Of a DNA stretch of 64,000 bases, positions 7,989 through 18,060 are shown piece after piece. Positions within the stretch are counted from its first letter, which is position 1, and each line of letters begins with the position of its first letter. The notes under the pieces are model-generated. The model had not been told where the DNA came from. It was given only the letters and a program-made list of their open reading frames with translations, and did no database searches. The position numbers were made by a program, and so were the translations under genes. The stretch spans positions 3,184,501-3,248,500 of the forward strand of contig NZ_AP024452.1 of NCBI RefSeq assembly GCF_016865485.1, written 5' to 3'. The DNA is from Luteitalea sp. TBR-22 (GTDB taxonomy: Bacteria; Acidobacteriota; Vicinamibacteria; Vicinamibacterales; Vicinamibacteraceae).

Positions 7989-9394
7989 TCCGCGTGACCA
8001 CCCTCGCGCTCTGTGCAGCCCTGGCCGTGGCGCTCGCGCCCTCGCCGGCGGCGGCGCAGTCCTCGTCGCAGGTGACGGTCATCCGCAATGCGACCATCCT
8101 CACCATCACCAAGGGGACGATCGAGAAGGGCACCATCCTGGTCCGCAACGGGCGGATCGCGGCGATCGGCGCCAACGTCGACGTGCCGCGCGGGGCCACC
8201 GAGATCGACGCCGCCGGTCGGTACGTGATGCCCGGGATCATCGACGCGCACAGCCACATCGCGATCGACGGCGCCGTCAACGAGTCGAGCCTGTCGGTCA
8301 CCTCGATGGTCGGCACCGAGGACGTGCTCAATCCCGACGACATCGACATCTACCGTGGCCTGGCGGGGGGTGTGACGACCGCCAACGTGCTGCACGGGAG
8401 CGCCAACGCGATCGGCGGCAAGAACGCCGTGATCAAGCTGCGGTGGGGCAAGGACGCCCGCGCGCTGCTGTTCGAGGGCGCACCGCCGGGGATCAAGTTC
8501 GCGCTCGGCGAGAACCCGAAGCGGTCCAACAGCGGCGGCGGCGCGGGGTCATCGGAGCGACGCTATCCCGCCACGCGCATGGGCGTGATCGACGTGATCC
8601 GCGAGGCATTCGTCGAGGCGCGTGCGTACCAGGCGGCGTGGAAGGCGCACGAGGCGGCGGTCAAGGCCGGCGACCGCACCGCCCAGCCGCCGCGGCGCGA
8701 CCTGAAGCTCGAACCGCTCGTCGAGATCCTCGAGGGCAAGCGCCTCGTCCACGCGCACTCGTATCGCGCCGACGAGATCCTGCAGTTGCTGCGCCTGGCC
8801 GAGGAGTTCGGGTTCCGCATCGCGACGTTGCAGCACGTGCTCGAGGGCTACAAGGTGGCCGACGAGATCGCGAGGCACGGCGCTGGCGCCTCGACCTTCT
8901 CCGACTGGTGGGCCTACAAGTTCGAGGCCTACGATGCCATTCCGCACAATGCGGCGATCATGACCGAGCGCGGCGTCCTGGTGTCGATCAACTCCGACAG
9001 CGCCGAGGAGCACCGGCACCTGAACCAGGAGGCCGCCAAGACCATCAAGTACGGCGGCATGACCGAGGAGCAGGCCCTCCGGATGATCACCATCAACCCG
9101 GCCCGGCAGCTCGGCATCGACAAGCGAGTCGGCTCGCTCGAGGTCGGCAAGGATGCCGACCTGATCGTCTACGACGCGCACCCGCTCAGCACGTATGCCG
9201 TGCCCCAGCAGGTCTTCATCGACGGCGTCGTCTACTTCGACCGCCAGAAGGATCTCCAGCAGCGCGACGTCCGCGCCCGACGCAAGCAGGAGCTGAAGGA
9301 CAAGGAGAAGACGTCGGCGCCTCCCGCCCGTCCCTCGGCCCCTGACACGACCCCGAAGCCCGCAACCACTCCTGCCGTGGAGGATCACCGATGA
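7985..9394 (+). CDS. Exported metal-dependent amidohydrolase
   Basis: A 469-residue protein with a signal peptide (about residues 1-22, ending AAAQSS). This is the one intact member of the trio. It has GIIDAHSHI (H-x-H), a further His in LVHAHSYRADE and in LQHVLEGYKV, and the late Asp in SINSDSAEEHRHL, which together give the usual binuclear metal site. The C-terminal LGSLEVGKDADLIVYDAHPL motif is typical. The family hydrolyses amide bonds in ureas, cyclic imides or peptides; the substrate cannot be told here, although secreted imidazolonepropionase/isoaspartyl-dipeptidase-like enzymes are the closest general type. It is coupled on both sides through ATGA overlaps, so the three proteins are made together and exported. 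Confidence 0.85.
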   Translation: MIRVTTLALCAALAVALAPSPAAAQSSSQVTVIRNATILTITKGTIEKGTILVRNGRIAAIGANVDVPRGATEIDAAGRYVMPGIIDAHSHIAIDGAVNESSLSVTSMVGTEDVLNPDDIDIYRGLAGGVTTANVLHGSANAIGGKNAVIKLRWGKDARALLFEGAPPGIKFALGENPKRSNSGGGAGSSERRYPATRMGVIDVIREAFVEARAYQAAWKAHEAAVKAGDRTAQPPRRDLKLEPLVEILEGKRLVHAHSYRADEILQLLRLAEEFGFRIATLQHVLEGYKVADEIARHGAGASTFSDWWAYKFEAYDAIPHNAAIMTERGVLVSINSDSAEEHRHLNQEAAKTIKYGGMTEEQALRMITINPARQLGIDKRVGSLEVGKDADLIVYDAHPLSTYAVPQQVFIDGVVYFDRQKDLQQRDVRARRKQELKDKEKTSAPPARPSAPDTTPKPATTPAVEDHR

Positions 9395-10755
9395 CTCGCA
9401 CGACCCACCTGCGGCACGGCACCACCAGGCTGCGCCGGCCCGCACGCGCCGCGTTGATCGTGGCGCTGATGGCGGTGGTGGTGGTGGTCGGGGCTCGCGC
9501 CCAGGCGCCGGCCACCGCCTGGGCCATCCGCGGTGCCCGCGTGCACACCGTGTCGGGGCCCGTCATCGAGAACGCCACCGTGGTCATCGCCGACGGGCGC
9601 ATCCTGTCGGTCGGCGCCACCGCGCCGGTGCCCGCCGGCGCCGAGATCATCGACGGCAAGGGCCTCGAGGTCTCGCCCGGCTTCTTCGATGCGATGAGCC
9701 AGATCGGCCTCACCGAGATCGGCGCCGCGTCGGCCACCAACGACGTCACCGAAGTCGGCGCGTTCACGCCGCAGATCGACGCGGCGACGGCGATTCACCC
9801 GGCGACCGAGCACATCCCGGTGGCGCGCGTGAACGGCATCACGCACGCCGTGGCGGCGCCCGGCGCAGGCGGCGGTGGCCCGGTGATCGGCGGGCAGGCG
9901 TCGGCGATCCATCTCGACGGCTGGACAATCGAGGAGATGCTGCTGCGTCGCTCGGTCGGGATGGTGGTGAGCTGGCCGACCGTCGGCGGCAGGACGTTCG
10001 ACACCTCGACGTTCACGCTGCGCACGCGCCCGTACCGGGAGGCCCGCGACGAGCAGGCCAGACAGGTGCGCGAGCTGGCGCGCTGGATCGCCGATGCGCG
10101 CGACTACCGCGCGGCCCGCCTCGCGGGCGGCGATCGGGTCGAGCGCAACTCGAAGCTCGAGGCGCTCGCGCCGGTGGTGGCCGGTGAGCGGCCGTGGCTC
10201 GTGCGCGCCGACCGCGAGCGCGACATCCGCGACGCGGTCGCGTTCTTCGTCGACACGCACAAGCAGAAGATGGTGCTGGTCGGCGCGGCCGAGGCCTGGA
10301 AGGTCGCGGCGTGGCTGGCCGACAAGCAGGTGCCGGTCATCCTCGGCCCGACACAGGCCCTGCCGACCTCCGACGACGATCCGTACGACACGACGATGAG
10401 CGCGCCGGGCCTGCTGCACAAGGCCGGCGTGACGTTTGCCCTGTCCACCTACAGCTCGTCGGACGCCCGGAACCTGCCGTACGAGATCGGCACGGCCGTG
10501 GGCTTCGGCCTGCCGCGCGACGTGGCGTTGAAGGCGATCACGCTCGCGCCGGCGACGATCCTCGGACTCGACGGCCAGGTCGGATCCATCGAGCCCGGCA
10601 AGGTGGCCAACCTGGTCGTCACCCGCGGCGATCCGCTCGAGATCCGCAGCGCGATCACGCACGTGTTCATCAAGGGCGTGCCGGTGCCACTCACCTCACG
10701 TCACACGGAGCTCTACGAGAAGTACCGGAACCGGCCGCGTCCGATGACCAGGTAG
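9391..10755 (+). CDS. Exported amidohydrolase-fold protein lacking the H-x-H metal motif (third of operon)
   Basis: A 454-residue protein with a long positively charged N-region, then a hydrophobic signal segment (ALIVALMAVVVVVGARA). The amidohydrolase composite domain is clear (IRGARVHTVSG, VVIADGRILSVGA, and C-terminal VGSIEPGKVANLVVTRGD), but the metal-site strand reads EVSPGFFDAMSQIG, so H-x-H is absent as in the first gene. It may form hetero-oligomers with the middle, intact subunit. Last gene of the operon; no terminator with a T-run follows. Confidence 0.8.
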   Translation: MTRTTHLRHGTTRLRRPARAALIVALMAVVVVVGARAQAPATAWAIRGARVHTVSGPVIENATVVIADGRILSVGATAPVPAGAEIIDGKGLEVSPGFFDAMSQIGLTEIGAASATNDVTEVGAFTPQIDAATAIHPATEHIPVARVNGITHAVAAPGAGGGGPVIGGQASAIHLDGWTIEEMLLRRSVGMVVSWPTVGGRTFDTSTFTLRTRPYREARDEQARQVRELARWIADARDYRAARLAGGDRVERNSKLEALAPVVAGERPWLVRADRERDIRDAVAFFVDTHKQKMVLVGAAEAWKVAAWLADKQVPVILGPTQALPTSDDDPYDTTMSAPGLLHKAGVTFALSTYSSSDARNLPYEIGTAVGFGLPRDVALKAITLAPATILGLDGQVGSIEPGKVANLVVTRGDPLEIRSAITHVFIKGVPVPLTSRHTELYEKYRNRPRPMTR

Positions 10756-10834
10756 GGCGCTCCCATGCTCGGGTCGGCGCCGCGACGCCGGCCCGGCCGC
10801 AGCGCCGTCCCTTCCCTCCCGGCGGCCAAGCGGC

Positions 10835-10840
10835 TACGAT
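10835..10840 (+). promoter_or_regulatory. Probable -10 of the bactofilin gene
   Basis: TACGAT lies 79 bases after the amidohydrolase operon and upstream of the candidate starts GTG 10868 and ATG 10913. It is too close to the GTG at 10844 for that codon to be used from this promoter. Confidence 0.4.
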
Positions 10841-10912
10841 GCCGTGTCGGGGTCGCGCGTCGCTCGCGTGCCGAGTGACGCCCCGACCCTCGCATCGACG
10901 CCCGACACCCAG

Positions 10913-11305
10913 ATGTCCACGCAGCCCACGCCCTCGTCGCCCGACTCCCGTCCGTCCGTCCTCGGTCCCACCGTCGTGATCACCGGCTCGGTGAGCGCCG
11001 AGGAGGACCTGTCGATCCACGGCACCCTGCGCGGCCACCTGGCCGCGCCCGACCACTGCGTCCGCCTCGAGGCCGATGCGCACGTCGAGGCCGACGTGCT
11101 GGCGCGCGACGTGACCGTGCTCGGCGAGGCCTCCGGCAAGTTCACCGCGACCGAGATCGTCGACATCCGCAAGGGCGCGCGCGTGCAGGGCCAGATCGCC
11201 GCGCCCCGCCTGGTGCTCGAGGAGGGCGGCATCGTCAACGCCAAGGTCGAGACGCGCAGCGTCGACGCCGCGGTGCGCGTCGCGCAGTACCGGAAGCAGA
11301 AGTGA
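10913..11305 (+). CDS. Bactofilin (cytoskeletal beta-helix protein)
   Basis: About 130 residues from the ATG at 10913; in-frame GTG codons at 10868 and 10844 are alternatives and no Shine-Dalgarno decides. A disordered Pro/Ser/Thr N-terminus (about 25 residues) is followed by a compact repeat domain: TVVITGSVSAEEDLSIHGTL, then short beta-helix coils with regularly spaced Val/Leu/Ile and Gly (DVTVLGEASGKF, EIVDIRKGARVQGQI, RLVLEEGGIVNAKVE). This is the DUF583/bactofilin core. Bactofilins polymerise without nucleotide into filaments that position cell-wall or polarity factors. No M23 peptidase, the frequent partner, is nearby. Confidence 0.85.
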   Translation: MSTQPTPSSPDSRPSVLGPTVVITGSVSAEEDLSIHGTLRGHLAAPDHCVRLEADAHVEADVLARDVTVLGEASGKFTATEIVDIRKGARVQGQIAAPRLVLEEGGIVNAKVETRSVDAAVRVAQYRKQK

Positions 11306-11318
11306 CGACGTCGCCGCC

Positions 11319-11458
11319 GGCAATCGGCAGTCGGCGGTGGGCAGTCGGAGCATCGGATGCCACGGCCGCGGTGCCTGCGAGGCTCGCGGGTTACGCCCTG
11401 GACGCCGCGTGTGACAGCCACTGCCGACCCGCCGACTGCCCACTGCCGATCAATTGCC
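11319..11458 (+). repeat. Imperfect inverted repeat built from GGCAGTCGG-type words
   Basis: The left arm (11319-11348) strings together GGCAATCGG, CAGTCGGCGG and GGGCAGTCGG. The right arm (11419-11458) holds the reverse-complement words CCGACTGCCCACTGCCGAT and ATTGCC. The arms are separated by about 70 bases and end just before the speA -10. Confidence 0.7.
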
Positions 11459-11459
11459 C

Positions 11460-11465
11460 TATGAT
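11460..11465 (+). promoter_or_regulatory. -10 element of speA with only six bases to the ATG
   Basis: TATGAT at 11460-11465 is followed by GGCGGG and then the ATG at 11472. With normal spacing, transcription would begin on or next to the A of the start codon, and there is no Shine-Dalgarno, so a leaderless mRNA is likely. Confidence 0.55.
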
Positions 11466-11471
11466 GGCGGG

Positions 11472-13418
<1,947 letters not shown>

Positions 13419-13636
13419 AGCAAGGTAAGAAGGAAAGAAGGGTAGAAGGGAAGAAGACAGAGCGGGAAGGACGAAGGGCCACCAAGAGACGAAGGGCGAA
13501 GGTGGAAAGTCAGAGCGGAGGGCTCGCGCCCTTCGACCGTCCTGACTTCCCTCCTTCGCCCTTCGAGGCCTTCGACCTTCCCGCCCTGCCTTCTTTCCTT
13601 CTACCCTTCTACTCTTCTCCCCTTCTCTTCACGCGG
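13419..13636. repeat. Large purine/pyrimidine inverted repeat between convergent speA and the DUF349 gene
   Basis: The plus strand is almost purely AG-rich from about 13421 to 13515 (GGTAAGAAGGAAAGAAGGG and similar) and almost purely CT-rich from about 13540 to 13636 (CCTTCTTTCCTTCTACCCTT and similar). The reverse complement of the right arm aligns with the left arm for most of its length, sharing GCGGGAAGG-CGAAGG and CGAAGGGCGAAGG. Each convergent transcript therefore ends in a polypurine stretch that could fold back on the following polypyrimidine stretch. The right arm extends into the coding end of the DUF349 gene. Confidence 0.8.
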
Positions 13637-16489
13637 CCCGCGCGGCGGTCTGGGGCCGCGGCGCTCGCCGCGCTCCTCTCGCGGGTCGTCGAACCGTCGG
13701 CAGGCGGCGGCGAAGCGGCGTTCGAGCTCGGCGGCCTCGGGGCCGCCCAGCGGACCGAGGCGGCTCCAGGCGTTGCGTGCCACGCGCACCGACTCCTGGG
13801 CAGCGCGCCGCTTGGTCTGGTCGTCGACGCGACCGCCGATGGTGTTGGACGCCAGCGCTTCCTTGAGCATGGTCGCCAGCGCCGCGGCAGGCGCGGCCTG
13901 CACCGCCGCCTGCGGCGCCTGCTGCGGCACGCCGAGCTGCTCGACCTGCTGCACCAGCTCGGTCATGCGCCCCCGCGTCGTGGACGGGTCGAAGATCGAG
14001 TGGCGGAACGCCTCCGGATAGCGTTCGAGCAGCGTCGCGGCGGCCGCGGCGAAACGGTCCTGCATCGGAGTCACCACGTCGCGCGGCAGCGGCGGGCCCG
14101 AACGCCAGGCGTGCCAGGCCTGCTCGGCCCTGGCCAGCACCGCGGCGCCGTCCTGCGCCTCGCCCTCGGCAGCGGCAAGCGCCTCGAAATCGGCCAGCGC
14201 CTGTTCGCGACCGACGCGCCGGCTGTCGAACTCCACCTGATGGCGGTTCTTGTAGCGCTCGAAGAAGCGATCGCACGCGGCCCGGAACTTCAGCCACAGC
14301 TGCTCGGACTTCTGGCGCTTCACCGGCCCGCTGGCCTTCCACGAGGCCTGCAGCGCCTTGATCTTCTCGACGCCGGCCTGCCAGTCGGTCGAGTCGGCGA
14401 TCGCCTCGGCCTGCGCGATCAGGTCTTCCTTGACTGCCTGGTTGGCGCTCCACACGTCCTTGCGCTGCGCCAGATCTTCCTTCCGGCGGGTGAAGAACCG
14501 GTCGCACGCGGCGCGGAAGCGGTTGTTCAGCGCCTTGCCTTCCTCGCCACGGGGCGCATGCCCGAGGCTGTTCCAGCGCTGCTGCAGCGCCTTGAGCGCA
14601 TCGGCCGTCTTGAGCCAGTCGGAGGACTCCGACAGCGCTTCGGCCTGCTCGGCCAGCTGCGCCTTCTCCTGCAGCACGGCCGCGTCCTCGACCTGCCGCT
14701 GCGCGAACCAGGCGTCGGCACGGGCCTGCGCGGCGTCGGCGCCGGCCTTGAACCGCTGCCACAGCGCGTCGCCCTCCGCACCGCGGGGGCCCGCACTGGC
14801 CTGTTTCCAATGGGCCCGCAGATCCTTGAGTTGCCTGGCGACCTCGGCCAGCGCCTCCACCTGGGCGAGCGCTTCGACCTTCTCGCACAGCTCCTGCTGC
14901 ACGGTGGCATTGGCCCAGCGCTTCCAGTCGTCGGCGCTGCGCAGGTCGCGGACCACGTCCATCAGCCGCGCCTGCACCTTCTTCAGTCGCTCGACCACAC
15001 CGGACTGATCGTCACGCGACGGCAACGCGCCCAACTGCTCGGCGGTCGTGCGAGCGTCGCGCAACGCCTGATCGGCGTCCTTGAGGGGCAAGTCCTCGCG
15101 GGCCGCCACCGCCTCGAGGCGCTCGACCGACTCGAGGGCACGCTTGAGATTCTCGGCCCGCGCGGCCGACTCCTGTTCGCGAACTGCGGCGGTGCGCGTC
15201 GCGATCGTGCCTTCGGCCGCCTTGACGCGCGACACCAGCACCGGATCGACGGCCGTGCCGTCCTGCGCCAGCGACGTCCAGCGCTTCAGCAGGTCGGCCC
15301 AGCGCTTGTGCGCGCTCGCCAGATCGTCGTCGGAGGCCAGCTGCTCGGCCTCCTCGGCTAGCGCCGCCAGTTGCGCATGACGTTCGGCGTTGGCCAGCCG
15401 CGCCGCCAGGCGTGCGCGCTGCGCCGCGATCGCCGCCAGGAACCGCTGGTTGACGGCGTCGCTGCCCGGCTCGTGCTCGGCGTCCAGCGCCCCCCATGCG
15501 GCCTGCGCCGCCGTGACGGCGTCCTCGATGTCGTCGCCGGCGTACCCCTCCAGCGTCGCGCACACCTCGACGCGCCCCGCATCCTGCGCCGCGCGTGCCT
15601 CCGCCTCGGCGCGCGCCGCCGCGGCTTCGGCCAGCAGCTGTTCCAGCCGTGCCCGCGCCGCCGCCACGGCAGCGTCGAAGCGGGTCTGCAGCAGCGACGC
15701 ATCACCGTCGCCGGGCGTCAACTGCTGCCACGCCTCGATGGCCGCATCCAGCGGCGCCTGGATCGCCTCGGGCCGCACGTCATGCACCAGGCCCTCGACC
15801 ATGTCGCACAGGCGTTCGCGGCTCAACTCGCCCGCCGGGGCCGGCGCCTCGACCGGCGCCGGCTGCTGCTCGCGCAGTCGCGCCCGGGCCCGCCGCGCCA
15901 CCAGTTTGTTCTTGGCGCGGTTGGCCACCTGCTCGAGCGCGTCGGCATCCGACAGCGACTCCAGCGCCGAGAGCGCCACGTCCTTGTGCTCGCTGTTGAG
16001 CGCCACCAGGAGACGCTCGGCCGGGTCGGCAATCAGCGCCAGCGCCGCGAGACGGATGCCGCTGGCAACGGCCCGGCCGGCGACGCTCCCCACCAGGCGC
16101 GGTGCCGAAAGCCGGCGCAGCGCGGCGAGCCCCACTGCCTCGGCCTCCGTCGTGCGGGCAATCACCGCCAGGTCGCGTTCGTCGTCCAGGCCGGCCAGCG
16201 CCTGCAGCCCCTCGGCCTCGTCGCCCCCGTCGGTGGCCAGGTCCATCAGCAGCTTGCGCGCCTCGGCCCGGACGCCTTCGTCCATGTCGCCACGGGCGAC
16301 GCTGGCCAGCGTCGCGATGTCCTCGACGCGGGCGACCGCCCGGCGCCGCACGCCGGGGTCGGCGTCCTCGCGCGCCAGCGTGCGCAGCACGTCCTGGGCG
16401 TCGTCACCGAGCTCGTTGACTGCCTCGAGCCTGACGGCCGCATCGGCATGCTTCCACTTGGGCTGCCGGAAGCGATCGAAGAGGGACAT
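13601..16489 (-). CDS. Large HEAT-like/DUF349 repeat protein
   Basis: A 962-residue cytoplasmic protein from the ATG at 16489 (MSLFDRFRQPKWKH). Roughly residues 1-220 are short Ala-rich helical pairs resembling HEAT repeats (VRLEAVNELGDDA, DPGVRRRAVARV). The rest is a chain of about eight DUF349-type units, each about 75 residues with a conserved Trp, for example LQQRWNSLGHAPRGEE and RFRAACDRFFTRRKED, then LQASWKASGPVKRQ and KFRAACDRFFERYKNRHQ. DUF349 proteins are widespread with no settled biochemical role. The protein is highly charged and largely alpha-helical, so a scaffold is likely. The C-terminal tail (REEKGRRVEG) is encoded by the arm of the intergenic inverted repeat and is probably not conserved. 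A TAGACT hexamer at 16553-16548 lies about 60 bases upstream. Confidence 0.8.
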   Translation of the reverse strand: MSLFDRFRQPKWKHADAAVRLEAVNELGDDAQDVLRTLAREDADPGVRRRAVARVEDIATLASVARGDMDEGVRAEARKLLMDLATDGGDEAEGLQALAGLDDERDLAVIARTTEAEAVGLAALRRLSAPRLVGSVAGRAVASGIRLAALALIADPAERLLVALNSEHKDVALSALESLSDADALEQVANRAKNKLVARRARARLREQQPAPVEAPAPAGELSRERLCDMVEGLVHDVRPEAIQAPLDAAIEAWQQLTPGDGDASLLQTRFDAAVAAARARLEQLLAEAAAARAEAEARAAQDAGRVEVCATLEGYAGDDIEDAVTAAQAAWGALDAEHEPGSDAVNQRFLAAIAAQRARLAARLANAERHAQLAALAEEAEQLASDDDLASAHKRWADLLKRWTSLAQDGTAVDPVLVSRVKAAEGTIATRTAAVREQESAARAENLKRALESVERLEAVAAREDLPLKDADQALRDARTTAEQLGALPSRDDQSGVVERLKKVQARLMDVVRDLRSADDWKRWANATVQQELCEKVEALAQVEALAEVARQLKDLRAHWKQASAGPRGAEGDALWQRFKAGADAAQARADAWFAQRQVEDAAVLQEKAQLAEQAEALSESSDWLKTADALKALQQRWNSLGHAPRGEEGKALNNRFRAACDRFFTRRKEDLAQRKDVWSANQAVKEDLIAQAEAIADSTDWQAGVEKIKALQASWKASGPVKRQKSEQLWLKFRAACDRFFERYKNRHQVEFDSRRVGREQALADFEALAAAEGEAQDGAAVLARAEQAWHAWRSGPPLPRDVVTPMQDRFAAAAATLLERYPEAFRHSIFDPSTTRGRMTELVQQVEQLGVPQQAPQAAVQAAPAAALATMLKEALASNTIGGRVDDQTKRRAAQESVRVARNAWSRLGPLGGPEAAELERRFAAACRRFDDPREERGERRGPRPPRGPREEKGRRVEG

Positions 16490-16609
16490 GGCTGCGCGTT
16501 CTCCGGAAGGGATCCTGCGCGGCTGGCGGCCGCGCGACAGAACCGGTAGTCTACCCGCTGATCCCGACGTTCTGGAAGCATACGCCTCGACCGGTCGCGG
16601 CGGTCGGGC

Positions 16610-16615
16610 TATCGT
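16610..16615 (+). promoter_or_regulatory. -10 element of the MATE gene, eight bases before the ATG
   Basis: TATCGT at 16610-16615 precedes the ATG at 16624 without any Shine-Dalgarno, giving a predicted leader of zero to two bases. Confidence 0.4.
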
Positions 16616-16623
16616 GTACCCGC

Positions 16624-18057
16624 ATGCCGCCACCTCGCCCGACGCACTTCGACCGCTCGATCATCGAGGGGTCCCTCGGCCGGGCGGTCTGGCGCATCGC
16701 CTGGCCGACGATGCTGCAGAACGCCATCGGGGGGCTGCAGGGCATCATCGATCACGCCCTGGTGGGCCACTTCGTCGGCTACACGGCCAACGCCGCCATC
16801 GGCGTCAGCTGGCAGATCTTCCTGGTCGTCATCGTCTTCATCAGCTCGTTGTACGCCGGGATGGGCGTGCTCGTGGCGCGCTTTGCCGGGGCCGGCGATC
16901 GCGACGCCGTCGATCATGCGGTCGGCCAGGCCTTCCTGGTGTCGCTCGTGCTGGCGGGCGGCATCATGGCGCCGGTCGGCTACCTGCTCTCCCCCCGCCT
17001 GCTCCTGTTCATCAATGCCGCCCCTGAAGTGCGGGAGGCCGCCCTGCCGTTCCTGCGGCTCATGTTCGTCGGCGGCATCGGCCTGCTGACGTTCTTCCTG
17101 CTCGGGGGCGCCTTCCGCGCTGCCGGAGATCCGCGCACGCCGCTGCGCCTCGGGATCATCCTCACGACGCTCAACGTGCTCTTCAACGTGGTCCTGATCC
17201 GGGGCGCCGGGCCGATCCCGGCCTTCGGCGCGACAGGGGCCGCCATGGGCACCGTCGCGGCTTCGCTCATCGTCGCGGCGCTCGGGCTCGCGGCGATGCG
17301 CTCGCCCACGGCCGCCATCCACCTGCCCAGCCTCACCGCGTTACGCCCCGACTGGGCGATCATCCGGCAGCTGTTCAAGTTCGGCCTGCCGACCGGCTTC
17401 CAGGGCGTGGCCATGAACGTCGGCGGCGTGTTCCTGCTGCGCTACATCGGCGCCCTGCCCCAGAGCGCCCACGCCCAGGCCGCCTACGCCATCTCCTACA
17501 CGGAGCTGTTCTCGCTCATCACGTTCACCTCGGTGGGGGTGATGGGCGCCACCGCCGCGGTGGTCGGCCAGAACCTCGGCGCCGGCAAGGGCGACCGTGC
17601 CTGGCAGGCGGTCGGCGTCAGTTCGCGGCTCGCCTTCGCGGTGGCCGTCGGGGTGGGCTTGCTGTTCCTCACCATTCCGGGGCCGCTGCTGGCGATCTTC
17701 GGCGTCACCGATCCGGTGACCGACGAGCTGGGACGCAGCCTGCTCCGCCACCTCGCCGTGTCGGGCCTGTTCGTGACCGTCGCGCTGGCCTACACCGGGG
17801 CGCTCCAGGGCTCCGGCGACACGCGCAGCCCGCTCTACATCTCCATCGTCTCGCAGGTCCTCATCCCCCTCGGGCTCTGCGCGCTCTGGCAGCGCGTCGG
17901 CACGTTCGAGCCGGTGGACATCTGGAGGGCCATCGTCGTCGGGCACATGACGCGGTGCCTGCTCTCGATCGCCAGGTTCCGCCAGGGCAAGTGGCAACGC
18001 ATCGTCGTCGACCTCGGGCAACGGGTGCCCGACGAGTCGCGTCCGGAGGTCACGTAA
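16624..18057 (+). CDS. MATE-family multidrug/organic cation antiporter
   Basis: A 477-residue inner-membrane protein with 12 predicted helices in two homologous halves. Residues 24-50 (WRIAWPTMLQNAIGGLQGII), the DHALVGHFVG loop and the second-half copy beginning LFKFGLPTGFQGVAMNVGG match the MatE pattern. Such proteins export cationic drugs or metabolites in exchange for Na+ or H+. The natural substrate is not predictable here. Three bases separate its stop from the next gene (18061), so the two are probably co-transcribed. Confidence 0.9.
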   Translation: MPPPRPTHFDRSIIEGSLGRAVWRIAWPTMLQNAIGGLQGIIDHALVGHFVGYTANAAIGVSWQIFLVVIVFISSLYAGMGVLVARFAGAGDRDAVDHAVGQAFLVSLVLAGGIMAPVGYLLSPRLLLFINAAPEVREAALPFLRLMFVGGIGLLTFFLLGGAFRAAGDPRTPLRLGIILTTLNVLFNVVLIRGAGPIPAFGATGAAMGTVAASLIVAALGLAAMRSPTAAIHLPSLTALRPDWAIIRQLFKFGLPTGFQGVAMNVGGVFLLRYIGALPQSAHAQAAYAISYTELFSLITFTSVGVMGATAAVVGQNLGAGKGDRAWQAVGVSSRLAFAVAVGVGLLFLTIPGPLLAIFGVTDPVTDELGRSLLRHLAVSGLFVTVALAYTGALQGSGDTRSPLYISIVSQVLIPLGLCALWQRVGTFEPVDIWRAIVVGHMTRCLLSIARFRQGKWQRIVVDLGQRVPDESRPEVT

Positions 18058-18060
18058 GCG

